Assembly: GCF_008124835.1 (NCBI RefSeq)
Contig: NZ_VNHW01000006.1
Span: 213,069 to 277,068, forward strand
From: Blastococcus xanthinilyticus
GTDB lineage: Bacteria; Actinomycetota; Actinomycetes; Mycobacteriales; Geodermatophilaceae
Length of the DNA stretch: 64,000 nt
Direction: 5' to 3'
The notes below the pieces were generated by a model. It had not been told where the DNA came from and did not search any database. It saw only the letters and a program-made list of their open reading frames with translations. This document shows positions 1 through 9,798 of the stretch, piece after piece. Position numbers and translations under genes: made by a program. The number at the start of each line of letters is the position of its first letter. The first letter of the stretch is position 1.

Positions 1-399
1 GACGATGCCACCCACGAGGTCACCGGCCCCGAAGGAGCTGGTCATCGACAGGACGGCGAGCGCGCAGGCGCGGTCGGGCAGCCGGCGGGCCGCACCGGCG
101 CCGGTGACCACCTCGACCACCCGCTGGCCGGGTGAGACGGCGATCAGCACCGCGTCCGAGGGGGTGGCCCCGGAACGGGCGTGCAGCTCCTCGGCGTGCC
201 GGCGGGTGGGGGTGCCCAGCTCGCCGACGTAGAGGGTGAAGCGCAGCCCCGTCTCGCGGGAGGACATGGTGAGCGCCTCGTCGAGGCGGGCCAGCTCCTT
301 GAAGCTGAACACCTCGTCGAGGCGGGGCTCCTCCGTGCGCGAGGGGGCGGTGCCCTCGCTGGCGGTGTCGTGGGATTCAACGTCGAGCGCGCGGGTCAT
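1..399 (-). CDS. DUF5130 family protein (3' end outside window)
   Basis: The minus-strand frame opens with ATG at 399 (MTRALDVESHDTASEG) and stays open to base 1, so 133 codons are visible and the C-terminus is missing. The visible part has an acidic N-terminal stretch followed by LRFTLYVGELG and a GATPSDAVLIAVSPGQRVV segment. I recognise this as the actinobacterial DUF5130 family, a TPM-like fold of unknown function. It lies 54 bp downstream of the CtaJ-like gene on the same strand, matching the usual actinobacterial arrangement. No biochemical role can be assigned from the sequence. Confidence 0.75.
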   Translation of the reverse strand, partial: MTRALDVESHDTASEGTAPSRTEEPRLDEVFSFKELARLDEALTMSSRETGLRFTLYVGELGTPTRRHAEELHARSGATPSDAVLIAVSPGQRVVEVVTGAGAARRLPDRACALAVLSMTSSFGAGDLVGGIV

Positions 400-453
400 C
401 GCCGGTCTCCGGGGGTGGTCGTCGGAACGTCAGGAAGGGTCACCGGGGTCTCG

Positions 454-861
454 TCACCAGGTCCCACGGGCGCCGCCGAGCGGGCCGGCGGGCGGCGGGA
501 CGGACGCGGCGGTGGCGCCGCCGACGGGCCGCGCCGTCCCGGTGGCGACTGCGGGGCCGGAGCCGTGCCCGGACTCCAGGGCGCGCTCCCCCGGCTGCTC
601 CGGGTACATCGACGAGCCCAGCGCGGCGGTGCCGCTGCCCGGGACCGCCGCCGGCCCGTGCGCCGCGGCCGGGCCGTGCTCGGAGCCCCCGCCGACGTGC
701 GCCGGGTGCGGCTCGAACCACACCGGGGCGTGCTGCCACGGCTGCCCCGGCTTGTAGCGGGGGCGGCGGTCCTTGCCCGGGCGGAGCGTCAGCAGGGCCA
801 GCACGGCGACGATGGCCAGGGGGATGCCGGCGAAGACGAGGTACCACTCAGCGTCGAACAC
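454..861 (-). CDS. Small membrane protein, CtaJ-like cytochrome aa3-associated subunit
   Basis: A 135-aa protein with one N-terminal membrane helix (FAGIPLAIVAVLALLTL, about residues 11-27), a basic stretch, then the conserved GQPWQHAPVWFEPHP segment near residues 39-53. The remaining C-terminal half is Ala/Gly/Pro-rich and low complexity. Proteins of this form next to DUF5130 genes are annotated as aa3-type cytochrome oxidase subunit CtaJ in actinobacteria; I recall this from family knowledge and cannot prove the oxidase association here. It probably sits in the cytoplasmic membrane with a cytosolic tail. It lies upstream of the DUF5130 gene and may share its transcript. Confidence 0.6.
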   Translation of the reverse strand: MFDAEWYLVFAGIPLAIVAVLALLTLRPGKDRRPRYKPGQPWQHAPVWFEPHPAHVGGGSEHGPAAAHGPAAVPGSGTAALGSSMYPEQPGERALESGHGSGPAVATGTARPVGGATAASVPPPAGPLGGARGTW

Positions 862-890
862 AGGAACAACTTACCGGCAGCGGCCCGTGA

Positions 891-2333
891 TCATCGGCTG
901 CCCGCCCAGACGGCGGGGCGACGGTGCGCCCACGGCCGGGCCGCCTCCAGCTGTGCCGACAGGGAGATCAGCGTCGCCTCGTCCGCCGGCCGGCCGACCA
1001 GCATGGTGCCGACGGGCAGGTCGTCCGCCGTCCAGTGCAGGGGCACGCTCACCGCGGGCTGGCCGGTGACGTTGAACAGCGCGGTGAAGGCCGCGTAGCG
1101 CTTCTGCCGCTCGAAGTCCGGGGCCCCCTCGCCGTCGGCCTGGAACCAGCCGATCGGCCGGGGGGTCATGGTGAGCACCGGGGCGAGCAGCACGTCGTAG
1201 CCCGCGGTGGCCCGGATGAACTGCCGGGAGAACAGCCGCAGCGCGAACATCGCCTGCATCGCGTCCGCCGCCGACAGGGCCAGCCCCCGGTCGCGCATCC
1301 ACCGGGTGAGCGGCCGCAGCCGGTCGATCCGGTCGGGCGGCACCGGCAGGGTGGTCGCGCTGAGCGCCCAGACCGTCTCGAAGGACGGGAGCACCGCCGG
1401 GTCCAGGAGGCCGGCCGGGGCGTCCTCGACGGTGTGGCCGAGGCTCTCCAGCAGCCGGGCGGCGTCGTCCAGCGCCCCGGCGACCTCCGGCTCGAGCTCC
1501 ACCCCCGGGATCGGCGACTCCACGTAGCGGCCGATCCGCAGCCGCCCCGGCTCGCGGTCGGCGCAGCCGAGGAACGTCTCGCCGGGCGGCAGCGGCGGCG
1601 CCCAGAACGGGTCGCCGATCTCCGGGCCGGCCATGGCGTCGAGCATCGCGGCGGCGTCCCGCACCGTCCGGGCCAGCGGGCCGTTCGTGCCGAGCCCGGT
1701 GGTCTCGCTGCCGTACGGGGCGTTGCTGATCCGCCCGCGGGTGGGCTTGATGCCGAACAATCCGTTGATGCTCGCCGGGATGCGGATCGAGCCGCCGCCG
1801 TCGCTCCCCTGGGCGAACGGCACCATCCCGGCGGCGACGGCGACCGCCGCTCCCCCGCTGGAGCCGCCGGCCAGACGGGAGGGGTCCCACGGGCAGCGGG
1901 CCGGGCCGGTCACGTCGTTGTCGGTCCAGCAGGGGAAGCCGAACTCGGGGGTGTTCGTCTTGCCGAGGCTGATCGTTCCGGCGGCGGCCAGCCGGGTGAC
2001 CACCGCGTCGTCGACGGCGGGCACGAAGCGGGCCATCGCCGCCGAGCCGAACGTCGTCCGCACCCCGGCGGTGTTGTTGAGGTCCTTGATCGCGGTCGGG
2101 ACGCCGAGCAGCGGCGGCAGCTCCCCGCCCTCCCGGAGCCGGTCCTCGGCCGCGGACGCAGCGGCGCGGGCGCGCTCCGGCGTGACGGTGATGAACGCCC
2201 CGAGCCCCGCGTCGAGGGCGTCGATCCGGCTCAGCGCGTGCTCGACCAGCTCCGTCGGGCTGACCTCCTTCGCGCGGACGGCGGCGGCCTGCTCGAGCGC
2301 GGTGAGGTCGTGCAGCTGGGTGCCGGAGGTCAC
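891..2333 (-). CDS. Amidase (amidase signature family)
   Basis: The 480-aa product has the complete amidase-signature catalytic triad: Lys83 in AIKDLNN, cis-Ser158 in AGGSSGGA and nucleophile Ser182 in GSDGGGSIRIPAS. Enzymes of this family hydrolyse carboxamides to acid plus ammonia. Substrates vary widely and cannot be read from sequence. Length and order of motifs are normal, and no signal peptide is visible, so it should be cytosolic. The region before the GTG/ATG at 2333 contains no partner gene. It is unlikely to be GatA: there is no gatB or gatC beside it, and the N-terminus reads like a stand-alone amidase. Confidence 0.88.
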   Translation of the reverse strand: MTSGTQLHDLTALEQAAAVRAKEVSPTELVEHALSRIDALDAGLGAFITVTPERARAAASAAEDRLREGGELPPLLGVPTAIKDLNNTAGVRTTFGSAAMARFVPAVDDAVVTRLAAAGTISLGKTNTPEFGFPCWTDNDVTGPARCPWDPSRLAGGSSGGAAVAVAAGMVPFAQGSDGGGSIRIPASINGLFGIKPTRGRISNAPYGSETTGLGTNGPLARTVRDAAAMLDAMAGPEIGDPFWAPPLPPGETFLGCADREPGRLRIGRYVESPIPGVELEPEVAGALDDAARLLESLGHTVEDAPAGLLDPAVLPSFETVWALSATTLPVPPDRIDRLRPLTRWMRDRGLALSAADAMQAMFALRLFSRQFIRATAGYDVLLAPVLTMTPRPIGWFQADGEGAPDFERQKRYAAFTALFNVTGQPAVSVPLHWTADDLPVGTMLVGRPADEATLISLSAQLEAARPWAHRRPAVWAGSR

Positions 2334-2449
2334 GTGCGGACGCTAGCGCGTGCGGGGCCGGGTCCGGCTCCGGCAGCCACGCCACGGGCGCCGCCGGGTA
2401 CCGGTGCGCGGGGCGCGACCCCTCAGGACGCGCGCCCCGCGGCACCGGA

Positions 2450-3124
2450 TCAGGACTCGGCGAACACCACGAGGTTCTCGGTGGAGTTCCGGCCACCACC
2501 GCGCTGGAAGCAGGTGATCAGCACCAGCCGGCCCGGCGAGGCCTCCCACACCTCGGTGGCGCCGGGGAGCTCGCCCTTGGCGTAGCGCTCGGTGCGCTCG
2601 ACGGTGTAGCGGACCGTGCCCTCGGGCGTGCTGACCTCGACGACGTCCCCCGCGGCGAGCGTGCTCCCCCGGCCCTCGGGGGCCATCAGCGGATCGAAGC
2701 CGTACTTCCCGGTGCCGGTCGAGTGCGCGGCGAGGTAGAGCGTGTTGTCGCTCTCCGCAGCGGCGCCGACCGGATCGCCGTAGGGCTCGATCCAGTAGGC
2801 AGCGGTGAGGGTGGGCGGGTCGATCGCGCCGCGACGGGGCGTCACCGGCAGCACCGGCAGATCCATGCCGAGTGCGGGAACGGTCACGTGCACGTCCGAG
2901 TGCGGCGTGGGCAGGACCGTCCCCTCCGGCGGCAGCGTCGGCTGCGGCGGCTCGTCGTGCGGTGGAGCCGCGGTGGCCGCGGCCACCGGGTCGGCCGACC
3001 CGGTGGCCGCGGCCGGCTGATCGCCGTCGGCGAGACCGACGGCGATCAGCGTGGCTCCGGCGACGCCCAGGGCGGCGATCGCCGTGACGGCGGAGCGCCG
3101 GCCCGGACGCGTCAGACCTCGCAC
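2450..3124 (-). CDS. Class F sortase
   Basis: A 224-aa protein with a positively charged N-terminus, one membrane anchor (about residues 12-31), a Pro-rich linker and a sortase domain. The catalytic residues are visible: His134 in LAAHSTG, Cys205 in LITCFQ and Arg212 in GGGRN. Sortases cut a sorting motif on an exported protein and transfer it to the cell wall or another acceptor. The GTG start at 3124 overlaps the 3' end of the upstream surface-protein gene by 13 bp, so the two are probably translationally coupled, and that protein is the obvious substrate. Class F is assigned from length and actinobacterial context. Confidence 0.85.
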   Translation of the reverse strand: MRGLTRPGRRSAVTAIAALGVAGATLIAVGLADGDQPAAATGSADPVAAATAAPPHDEPPQPTLPPEGTVLPTPHSDVHVTVPALGMDLPVLPVTPRRGAIDPPTLTAAYWIEPYGDPVGAAAESDNTLYLAAHSTGTGKYGFDPLMAPEGRGSTLAAGDVVEVSTPEGTVRYTVERTERYAKGELPGATEVWEASPGRLVLITCFQRGGGRNSTENLVVFAES

Positions 3125-4242
3125 GTCCCGCTCTCGGCCGCCGGACGACGCCGGTTGCGGACGACGGTGACGCCACCCGCTCCCGCGAGCAGCAGCATCC
3201 CGGCACCCGCGGCGACCGCGAGGGTCCCGGTGGAGCCGGCCTCGACCGCCTCGACGCCGGTGTTCGAGCGCAGCCCGTCGTTGGCCACCGGCGCGGCCGG
3301 CGGGGCGGCCACGCTGGCAGCGGCCACGGCGAGCTGCACGGCGACGACCGAGACGCCGCCGGACGGGGTCGCCTGCGCGACCACGAGGCCGTAGGAGCCG
3401 GCCGCGGTGCCGGCCGGCAGCACGAAGGTCGCCGTCGAGCCGCTGACCTGGACGGTCAGCGGCACTGCGGCACCGGTGGCGTCGCCGTTGGCGTCGATCG
3501 CCTGCAGGCCGGCCTGGACACCGGTCAGGTCGGTGAGGCCGAGCTCGCGCAGCACCGACGTGGCAGTCAGGTCCAGCGTGACGGTCGAGCCGGCGGTCAC
3601 CGCGACCGGGCAGGCCGTGGTGGACGAGATCGCGCAGGGAACCTGCGCGAGCGCGACGAGCTCGGGCGCGACGTTCTGCGCGGCGGGCGCGGCGGCGTCG
3701 AACGCGAGGTCGTAGAACAGCGGGTCGTAGTAGGTGAAGGCAGCGGTCAGGTCCGCCGGGTCCGTGGTGAGCGGCTCGAGGAAGAGCGTGCCGGCGTCGA
3801 CGCCCGTGCCGTCGTCCGCGGGCAGGGTGACCGTGATGCTGCCGGTGCCCGCGCCGCTGATCGTCAGAGGCAGCTCGGCCCCCGTCGGGTTGGAGGCGTA
3901 GACCACGTCGGGGTTGCCGTCGCCGTCGTCGTCGAAGGTCAGCGCGGCCTCGACGGCGGAGTCGTCGAGCTCCGTGGGCAGGGCGACGGTGATCGTGCCG
4001 CCGTACTGGACCTCGACGGGGATCACGGTGGGTGCGGTGGCCGGGTCGGCCATGGGGTCCATCGCGCCGACGTTCTCGACCGGGAAGGCGCTCAGCTCGA
4101 CCTCGGCGGGCTCGAGCGGGATGGTGACGTCGGTGGCGGCCATCGCGGCGGGCGAGATCCCGACGAGGAGGACGGCGGTGCCGATACCGACGAGGCCGAT
4201 CCGCTGCATCTGCGGCCGACGGGACAGGGTGGAGCTCGACAT
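3112..4242 (-). CDS. Exported surface protein with C-terminal sorting-type signal
   Basis: The 376-aa product starts at ATG 4242, preceded by AAAGGTG. It has a Sec signal peptide (residues 1-36, ending AAMAA) and an acidic, Thr/Ala-rich body with an FDDDGDGNPDVVY loop that could bind Ca2+. Near the end come LRSNTG (residues 324-329), a hydrophobic helix (about 341-361) and a basic tail RNRRR. That order of short motif, helix and positive tail is the layout of a sortase substrate, but the motif is not LPxTG. The sortase gene overlaps its 3' end. Two cysteines (VPCAISSTTACPV) may form a disulfide. Function beyond surface display is unknown. Confidence 0.75.
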   Translation of the reverse strand: MSSSTLSRRPQMQRIGLVGIGTAVLLVGISPAAMAATDVTIPLEPAEVELSAFPVENVGAMDPMADPATAPTVIPVEVQYGGTITVALPTELDDSAVEAALTFDDDGDGNPDVVYASNPTGAELPLTISGAGTGSITVTLPADDGTGVDAGTLFLEPLTTDPADLTAAFTYYDPLFYDLAFDAAAPAAQNVAPELVALAQVPCAISSTTACPVAVTAGSTVTLDLTATSVLRELGLTDLTGVQAGLQAIDANGDATGAAVPLTVQVSGSTATFVLPAGTAAGSYGLVVAQATPSGGVSVVAVQLAVAAASVAAPPAAPVANDGLRSNTGVEAVEAGSTGTLAVAAGAGMLLLAGAGGVTVVRNRRRPAAESGTCEV

Positions 4243-4577
4243 GGGAACACCTTTCGGCGACCGCAGCGCCACGGTGGCGCTGGCTGCTGGCGGCAACCTA
4301 ACGTCACTGATCCGTTCAGTTCCGTGCGCGACACGCACCGCGTGTGCGAATTCGCCCAGGAACTTCTCCATGCGCCCCGGACGCTGGCACTTGGTGCTGG
4401 GAGGCCACGCCACCGACTGCAGCAGCAATGGCGGAATCGGATAATTTGAGCGGGCAGCGCGGTGAGGTTATGCCTGGGAGCCGCGCGACAGAGGGCCTCC
4501 CGGCGGCCCCAAGGAACGCCGTCCCGGCGCGCGCCTCGTCCACGCCGGGGGCCACCGGCCGGCGGAGGGGGCGAGCC
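4243..4577. other. Intergenic region with promoter of the surface-protein/sortase pair
   Basis: This 335-bp gap separates the start of the surface-protein gene (minus strand) from the end of the HNH gene. It is less GC-rich than its surroundings near 4430-4450 (GGATAATTTGA). It contains a short palindrome ACACGC-ACC-GCGTGT at 4331-4345 that could be an operator or part of the leader. No gene-like frame with a credible start was found, and no riboswitch was recognised. Confidence 0.4.
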
Positions 4578-5183
4578 TCAGGCGCTGACGCTCTCCGGCG
4601 CCCCCAGCCACTCGCGCCAGCGCGGGTCGACCGTCCGGTGCCCGAGCAGCCGCCAGGCCGCACCGCTGGGCGTCCGCGGCGGGTGGGGCAGCTTCCAGCC
4701 CAGCTCGGCCAGCGAGCGGTCGGCCTTGGTGTGGTTGCAGCGACGGCAGGCGGCCACCACGTTGTCCCAGGTGTGGGTGCCGCCCCGGCTGCGGGGCACG
4801 ACGTGGTCGATGCTGGTCGCCGAGCCGCCGCAGTAGACGCAGGTCTGCCCGTCGCGGGTGAACACCGCCCGCCGCGACAGGGGCACCGACGCGGGGTAGG
4901 GCACCCGGACGTACCGGGTGAGCCGGACGACGACGGGCACCGCGAGGCTGAGGGTCTCGGCGTGCACCACCTCGGCGGCGACGTCGACGGACTCGGCCTT
5001 CTCGGCGAGGACCAGCACGATCGCCCGCCGACTGGACACCACGCACAGCGGCTCGTACGTGGCGTTGAGCAGCAGCGTGGCGCCCGTGGTGGCGGGCGAG
5101 GGCACGGGGACGAGCGGCGGGACGGGGTCGCGACGCGGGCCTGGGTGACCCGCCGACGACGACCCGGGCGCGGAACGCGGCAC
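4578..5183 (-). CDS. HNH endonuclease family protein
   Basis: A 201-aa protein. The N-terminal half contains LLLNATYEPLCVVSSRRA; the C-terminal half is an HNH nuclease domain with a zinc site: CVYCGG near residue 118, then IDHVVPRSRGG, TWDNVVAACRRCN. These are the HNH His/Asn residues plus two CxxC pairs. The GTG start at 5183 is chosen because it follows an almost perfect ribosome site, GGAGGTGATCC. This conserved actinobacterial protein corresponds in context and sequence to M. tuberculosis Rv2469c. The real substrate is unknown, and it has no partner suggesting a restriction or defence role. Confidence 0.85.
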   Translation of the reverse strand: MPRSAPGSSSAGHPGPRRDPVPPLVPVPSPATTGATLLLNATYEPLCVVSSRRAIVLVLAEKAESVDVAAEVVHAETLSLAVPVVVRLTRYVRVPYPASVPLSRRAVFTRDGQTCVYCGGSATSIDHVVPRSRGGTHTWDNVVAACRRCNHTKADRSLAELGWKLPHPPRTPSGAAWRLLGHRTVDPRWREWLGAPESVSA

Positions 5184-5325
5184 GGATCACCTCCGGACGC
5201 CCCGGACCGCCGGGTGCTGCACGACCCGCGGGCAGCCCCATTCTGACCCGAGACCCCCGCTCCGGCGCAGTGGAAATCCCGCGGCCGTCCGGCGGTGCGT
5301 CGGGAGCCGCGGTTACGTTCGGTGC

Positions 5326-7410
5326 ATGCGCTATCCGGAGGCCCCGCGCCTGGACCTCGTCGACGACCTGCACGGTTCCCGCGTCGCCGACCCCTACCGC
5401 TGGCTGGAGGACCCGGCCGACCCCCGCACCCAGGAGTGGTCGCGGGCGCAGGACGCCCTCGCCGCCGAGGTGCTGGCCGGCCTGCCGCTCCGCGAGCGGT
5501 TCGCCGCGAGCCTCGGTGAGCTGGTGCGGTCCGGCGCCGTCGGGCTGCCGGTGTGGCGCGGTGAGCGGGCCTTCTCCACCCGCCGCGACCCCGGGCAGGA
5601 GCACGCCGTCCTGCGGGTGCGCGAGGCCGACGGCACGCTGCGCGTCCTGGTCGACCCGATGGCACTGGACCCGGAGGGCACGACGACGCTGGACGCCTGG
5701 TCCCCGTCCTGGGAGGGCGACCGGCTGGCCTACCAGGTGAGCACCGGCGGCGACGAGGAGTCGCAGCTCTACGTGCTCGACGTGGCCACCGGCGAGCTGC
5801 TCGACGGGCCGGTCGACCGCTGCCGCTACTCCCCCGTCGGCTGGCTGCCCGGCGGGGAGGAGCTGTTCTACGTGCGCCGGCTCGCGCCCGGGGAGGTGCC
5901 GGCCGGTGAGGAGCAGTACCACCGCCGGGTGTGGCGCCACCGGGTCGGCGGCGACCCGGCCGACGACGTCCTGGTGCACGGGGAGGGGCTCGACCCCACC
6001 AACTACTACGGGGTGCGCACCAGTGCCGACGGCCGCTGGCTGGTCGTCTCCGCCTCGGCCGGCACGGCCCCGCGCGACGACGTCTGGCTGGCCGACCTGT
6101 CGGCGGCACCGGCCGGCGGGCCGCCGCCGCTGCGCGAGCTGCAGACCGGGGTCGACGCCCAGACCGCCGCCTGGGTGGCCCGCGACGGCCGGCTGTGGCT
6201 GATGAGCGACCGGGACGCGCCCCGCTGGCGGCTGGCGGTCGCCGACCCCGCGGACCCGGCCACGTGGGCTCCGGAGGCCTGGCGCGACGTCGTCCCGCAG
6301 CAGGAGACCGGCGTGCTCACCGACGCGGCGCTGGTCGACGGCCCGGACGGCGGGCTGCAGGTGCTCGCCGTGCACGCCGTCGACGCGACCGACCGGTTGT
6401 CGCTGTGGGCCGGGGACGGCGCCGGCCGGCTGGCCGACGTGACCCCTCCGGGCGCGGGCAGCATCGCCGGCGTGAGCGCGCCGCCCACCGGCGGCACGAC
6501 CGCGTGGGTCGGCTACACCGACTACGCGACGCCGCCCTCGGTGCTCCGCTGGGACTCGGCCGACCCCGACGCGCTCGACGCCTGGGAGCAGGCGCCGGTC
6601 GCCGGCACCGTTCCGGAGCTGACCGTCGTCGAGACCCACGCCCGGTCGGCGGACGGCACGCCGGTCCACCTGTTCGTCCTCTCCGGCACCGGCCGGGCCG
6701 ACCGGCCGCGGCCCACCGTGCTGTACGGCTACGGCGGCTTCAACGTCGCCCTCACCCCCGCGTACTCGGCGCAGGCGCTGGCCTGGGTCGCCGCGGGCGG
6801 GGTGTGGGTGGTGGCCAACCTGCGCGGCGGCTCGGAGCACGGCGAGGAGTGGCACCGGGCCGGCATGCGGGAGCGCAAGCAGAACGTGTTCGACGACTTC
6901 GCCGCCGCCGGTGAGCACCTGGTGGCCGAGGGCTGGACGACCCCCGGGCAGCTGGCGGTCATGGGCGGCTCGAACGGCGGGCTGCTCGTCGGGGCCACCC
7001 TCACCCAGCGCCCCGACCTGGCGTCCGCGGTGGTCTGCAGCGCGCCCCTGCTGGACATGGTGCGGTACGAGCTGTTCGGGCTCGGCCGCACCTGGAACGA
7101 CGAGTACGGCACCGCCGACGACCCGGTCGAGCTGGGCTGGCTGCTGGGCTACTCGCCCTACCACGCCGTCCGGGAGGGCACCGCCTACCCGGCGGTGCTG
7201 ATCACCACCTTCGAGTCCGACACCCGCGTCGACCCGCTGCACGGCCGGAAGCTGGCCGCCGCCCTGCAGCACGCCACCGCCGCCGAGGCGCCGGTCGTCC
7301 TGCGCCGGGAGACCTCCGTGGGGCACGGCGCACGGGCGGTCAGCCGCACGGTCGGGCTGGCGGCCGACCAGCTCGGCTTCCTCGCGGCGCACACCGGTCT
7401 CACGCCGTGA
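5326..7410 (+). CDS. Prolyl oligopeptidase (S9A family)
   Basis: A 694-aa cytosolic serine peptidase. The first ~70 residues carry the family DPYRWLED motif; residues ~70-400 form the beta-propeller; the C-terminal part is the alpha/beta-hydrolase domain. The catalytic triad is visible: Ser549 in GGSNGG, Asp632 in FESDTRV and His667 in SVGHGAR. Members cut short peptides after proline. Full length is normal for the family. It begins 142 bp after the divergent HNH gene and has its own upstream region; the next gene, an MscS channel, starts 76 bp downstream. Confidence 0.93.
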   Translation: MRYPEAPRLDLVDDLHGSRVADPYRWLEDPADPRTQEWSRAQDALAAEVLAGLPLRERFAASLGELVRSGAVGLPVWRGERAFSTRRDPGQEHAVLRVREADGTLRVLVDPMALDPEGTTTLDAWSPSWEGDRLAYQVSTGGDEESQLYVLDVATGELLDGPVDRCRYSPVGWLPGGEELFYVRRLAPGEVPAGEEQYHRRVWRHRVGGDPADDVLVHGEGLDPTNYYGVRTSADGRWLVVSASAGTAPRDDVWLADLSAAPAGGPPPLRELQTGVDAQTAAWVARDGRLWLMSDRDAPRWRLAVADPADPATWAPEAWRDVVPQQETGVLTDAALVDGPDGGLQVLAVHAVDATDRLSLWAGDGAGRLADVTPPGAGSIAGVSAPPTGGTTAWVGYTDYATPPSVLRWDSADPDALDAWEQAPVAGTVPELTVVETHARSADGTPVHLFVLSGTGRADRPRPTVLYGYGGFNVALTPAYSAQALAWVAAGGVWVVANLRGGSEHGEEWHRAGMRERKQNVFDDFAAAGEHLVAEGWTTPGQLAVMGGSNGGLLVGATLTQRPDLASAVVCSAPLLDMVRYELFGLGRTWNDEYGTADDPVELGWLLGYSPYHAVREGTAYPAVLITTFESDTRVDPLHGRKLAAALQHATAAEAPVVLRRETSVGHGARAVSRTVGLAADQLGFLAAHTGLTP

Positions 7411-7486
7411 GATTCCGGAACCTCGACGGCCGGACACGCGCCGGCCGGTACTGACGCCGCACCGCTGAGCTGAGAGCATTCCGGTG

Positions 7487-8494
7487 ATGACCAGCTCACG
7501 CACCGTGCTCGCCGTGGACGACGGCACGTCCGTCGTCGACTGCGCCGACTACTGGCTCTGCCAGAAGGTCTACGACTGGTCGGGGATGGACTGGCTCGCG
7601 GAGAACGCGCGCACGCTCATCGCGACGCCCGGCCGCATCCTGCTGATCGTCGTGCTCGCCGTCGTGGCACGGGCGCTGGCCCACCGGGCGATCGGCCGGC
7701 TGACCGACCGCACGTCGAGCGGGGCGATGCCCACGATCCTGCGGCCGTTCCGCAGCCGCACGCCCGCTGCCGAGGAGGTCATCGAGCAGATCACCGCCCG
7801 GCGCACCCAGCGCGCCGAGGCGATCGGCTCGGTGCTGCGCAGCTTCGCGTCGATGGTGGTCCTCGGCATCGCCGTCGTCCTGGCACTGGGCGAGCTCGGG
7901 GTCAACCTGGCGCCGATCCTGGCCAGCGCCGGGGTGGTCGGCGTCGCCCTCGGCTTCGGCGCGCAGAACCTGGTCAAGGACTTCATCGCCGGCATCGGGA
8001 TCATCCTGGAGGACCAGTACGGCGTCGGGGACGTCGTCGACCTGGGCGAGGCCGTCGGCACCGTGGAGGCGGTGGGCCTGCGGATCACCCGGCTGCGCGA
8101 CGTCAACGGCGTGGTCTGGTACGTCCGCAACGGCGAGGTCCTGCGAGTGGGCAACAAGAGCCAGGGCTACGCCCAGGTGGTCATCGACATGCCGGTCGCG
8201 CACGACACCGACCTGGAGCGCTGCCGCGCGATCATGCAGGAGGTGGCCGACGCCATGTACGCCGAGGACAAGTGGGCCGGCATCCTCCTGGCCGAGCCCG
8301 AGTCCCTGGGCGTGGAGCAGATCACCGCCGAGGGCGTGTTCCTCCGCCTCACCGTGCGCACCACCAACGCCGACCAGTGGAGGGTCGGCCGGGAGCTGCG
8401 GATGCGGCTCAAGGAACGCTTCGTCGCCGAGGGCATCCGCACACCCGTCCCGCTCCTGGGGAGCGTGTCCGCGGCCGGAACGGCACCCCGCTGA
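7487..8494 (+). CDS. MscS-family mechanosensitive ion channel
   Basis: A 335-aa membrane protein. Hydrophobic helices lie near residues 35-55, 117-140 and 145-170. The last is the pore-lining TM3, recognisable from its Ala/Gly-rich [20 protein letters not shown]. The MscS beta domain follows ([20 protein letters not shown], then [18 protein letters not shown]) and a C-terminal alpha/beta region. Such channels open on membrane tension and release solutes on hypo-osmotic shock. ATG 7487 is used; GTG 7484 immediately before it is equally possible. The gene lies tail to head with an MFS gene. Confidence 0.92.
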   Translation: MTSSRTVLAVDDGTSVVDCADYWLCQKVYDWSGMDWLAENARTLIATPGRILLIVVLAVVARALAHRAIGRLTDRTSSGAMPTILRPFRSRTPAAEEVIEQITARRTQRAEAIGSVLRSFASMVVLGIAVVLALGELGVNLAPILASAGVVGVALGFGAQNLVKDFIAGIGIILEDQYGVGDVVDLGEAVGTVEAVGLRITRLRDVNGVVWYVRNGEVLRVGNKSQGYAQVVIDMPVAHDTDLERCRAIMQEVADAMYAEDKWAGILLAEPESLGVEQITAEGVFLRLTVRTTNADQWRVGRELRMRLKERFVAEGIRTPVPLLGSVSAAGTAPR

Positions 8495-8532
8495 GCGCCG
8501 CCACGCCGGATGGCCCCCTCGGCGGCGCACCG

Positions 8533-9798
8533 GTGCGGCAGGCGACCTTCCGCGAGGTCTTCGCGGTGCGCGACTTCCGGCCCCTCTTCGGGACCTTCCT
8601 GCTGTCTGCGGCCGGGGACGAGCTGGCCCGGCTGGCCCTGACCGTCCTCGTCTACACCCGCACCGAGTCGCCGCTCCTGGCTGCCCTGACCTTCGCCATC
8701 GGGCACCTGCCGTGGCTGCTCGGCGGCCCGGTTCTGGCCACGCTCGCCGACCGCTTCCCCCGGCACCGGGTGCTGATCGCCACCGACGCGGCGCGGGCGG
8801 TGCTGGTCGCCCTGATGGCGGTGCCCGGCATGCCGCTGTGGCTCCTGCTCGCGCTGCTGTTCGTCGTGAGCCTGTGCGGACCACCCTTCGAGTCCGCCCG
8901 CTCCGCGCTCATGGCCGACGTGCTCGACGGCGACCGGTACGCCGTCGCCACCTCCCTCACCAACATCACCATGCAGCTGGCCCAGGTCGGCGGCTTCCTC
9001 GCCGGTGGTGCGCTGATCGCCGTCTTCACGCCGTCGACCGCGTTGCTGGTGGACGCCGCGACGTTCGTCGTCTCCGCCCTCTGGCTGCGGCTCCGGCTGA
9101 CGCCGCGCCCGGCGCCCGCGGGCGGCGAGGGGGGCGGCGGCTCCCTGTGGCGGGACACCGCCGAGGGCTTGCGCTTCATCCGGCGGACGCCGCGGCTGCT
9201 GGCCATCGTCGCCGTCGTCTGGGTGGCGACCGGCTTCCTCTACGCCTCCGAGGGCATCGCCGCGCCGCTGGTCGACGAGCTGGGCGCCGGCGCCTCGCTG
9301 CTCGGCGTCCTGCTGGCCGCCAACCCGCTCGGTCTCACGATCGGCGGCCTGGTGATCGCCCGGCTGGTGTCACCGGAACGCCGGGAGCAGCTCGTGGTGC
9401 CGCTGGTGGCGCTCTCCCTGGCGCCGGTGCTGGTCGGCGGCCTGGTGGCCGCCGTCGCCGGGCCCGGTCCCGTCGCCTTCTGGGTGCTGGTGGCCCTGCT
9501 GTTCGTGTCCGGGCTGTTCAGCGCGTGGACGATCCCGCTCAACGTGACCTTCGTGCAGTCGGTCCCCAGCTCGCACCGCGGCCGTGCGTTCGGCGTCGCG
9601 GCCAGCGGTCTCGCGGGCGCGCAGGGCATCGGTACCCTGCTGGCCGGGCTGGCGGCGGAGTCCCTCGACCCGACCCTCGTGGTGGCGCTGTCCGGCGGCC
9701 TCGGAATGATCGCGGTCGCACCGGCGCTGGTGGCCTATCGGCGGACGCGCAGCCGGGCGCACGCCACCGACGGAGCCGAGGGGGCAACCGGGCGATGA
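8533..9798 (+). CDS. MFS transporter
   Basis: About 421 residues with 10-12 hydrophobic segments, and the loop [15 protein letters not shown] near residue 75, which fits the basic 2-3 loop of drug-exporter-like MFS proteins. The pairs of Gly-rich helices ([29 protein letters not shown]) are typical. The start is uncertain: no ATG occurs in frame near the beginning, so GTG 8533 was chosen; CTG 8491 overlapping the mscS stop is an alternative. The stop overlaps the ATG of the globin gene (ATGA), indicating co-translation. Substrate unknown. Confidence 0.85.
   Translation: MRQATFREVFAVRDFRPLFGTFLLSAAGDELARLALTVLVYTRTESPLLAALTFAIGHLPWLLGGPVLATLADRFPRHRVLIATDAARAVLVALMAVPGMPLWLLLALLFVVSLCGPPFESARSALMADVLDGDRYAVATSLTNITMQLAQVGGFLAGGALIAVFTPSTALLVDAATFVVSALWLRLRLTPRPAPAGGEGGGGSLWRDTAEGLRFIRRTPRLLAIVAVVWVATGFLYASEGIAAPLVDELGAGASLLGVLLAANPLGLTIGGLVIARLVSPERREQLVVPLVALSLAPVLVGGLVAAVAGPGPVAFWVLVALLFVSGLFSAWTIPLNVTFVQSVPSSHRGRAFGVAASGLAGAQGIGTLLAGLAAESLDPTLVVALSGGLGMIAVAPALVAYRRTRSRAHATDGAEGATGR

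Noticed and set aside
891..2333. GatA subunit of the amidotransferase
   Set aside because: No gatB or gatC nearby and the sequence reads as a stand-alone amidase.
4468..7527. A 1019-codon minus-strand frame over the prolyl oligopeptidase gene
   Set aside because: Overlaps genuine catalytic-triad coding sequence on the other strand and lacks protein character.
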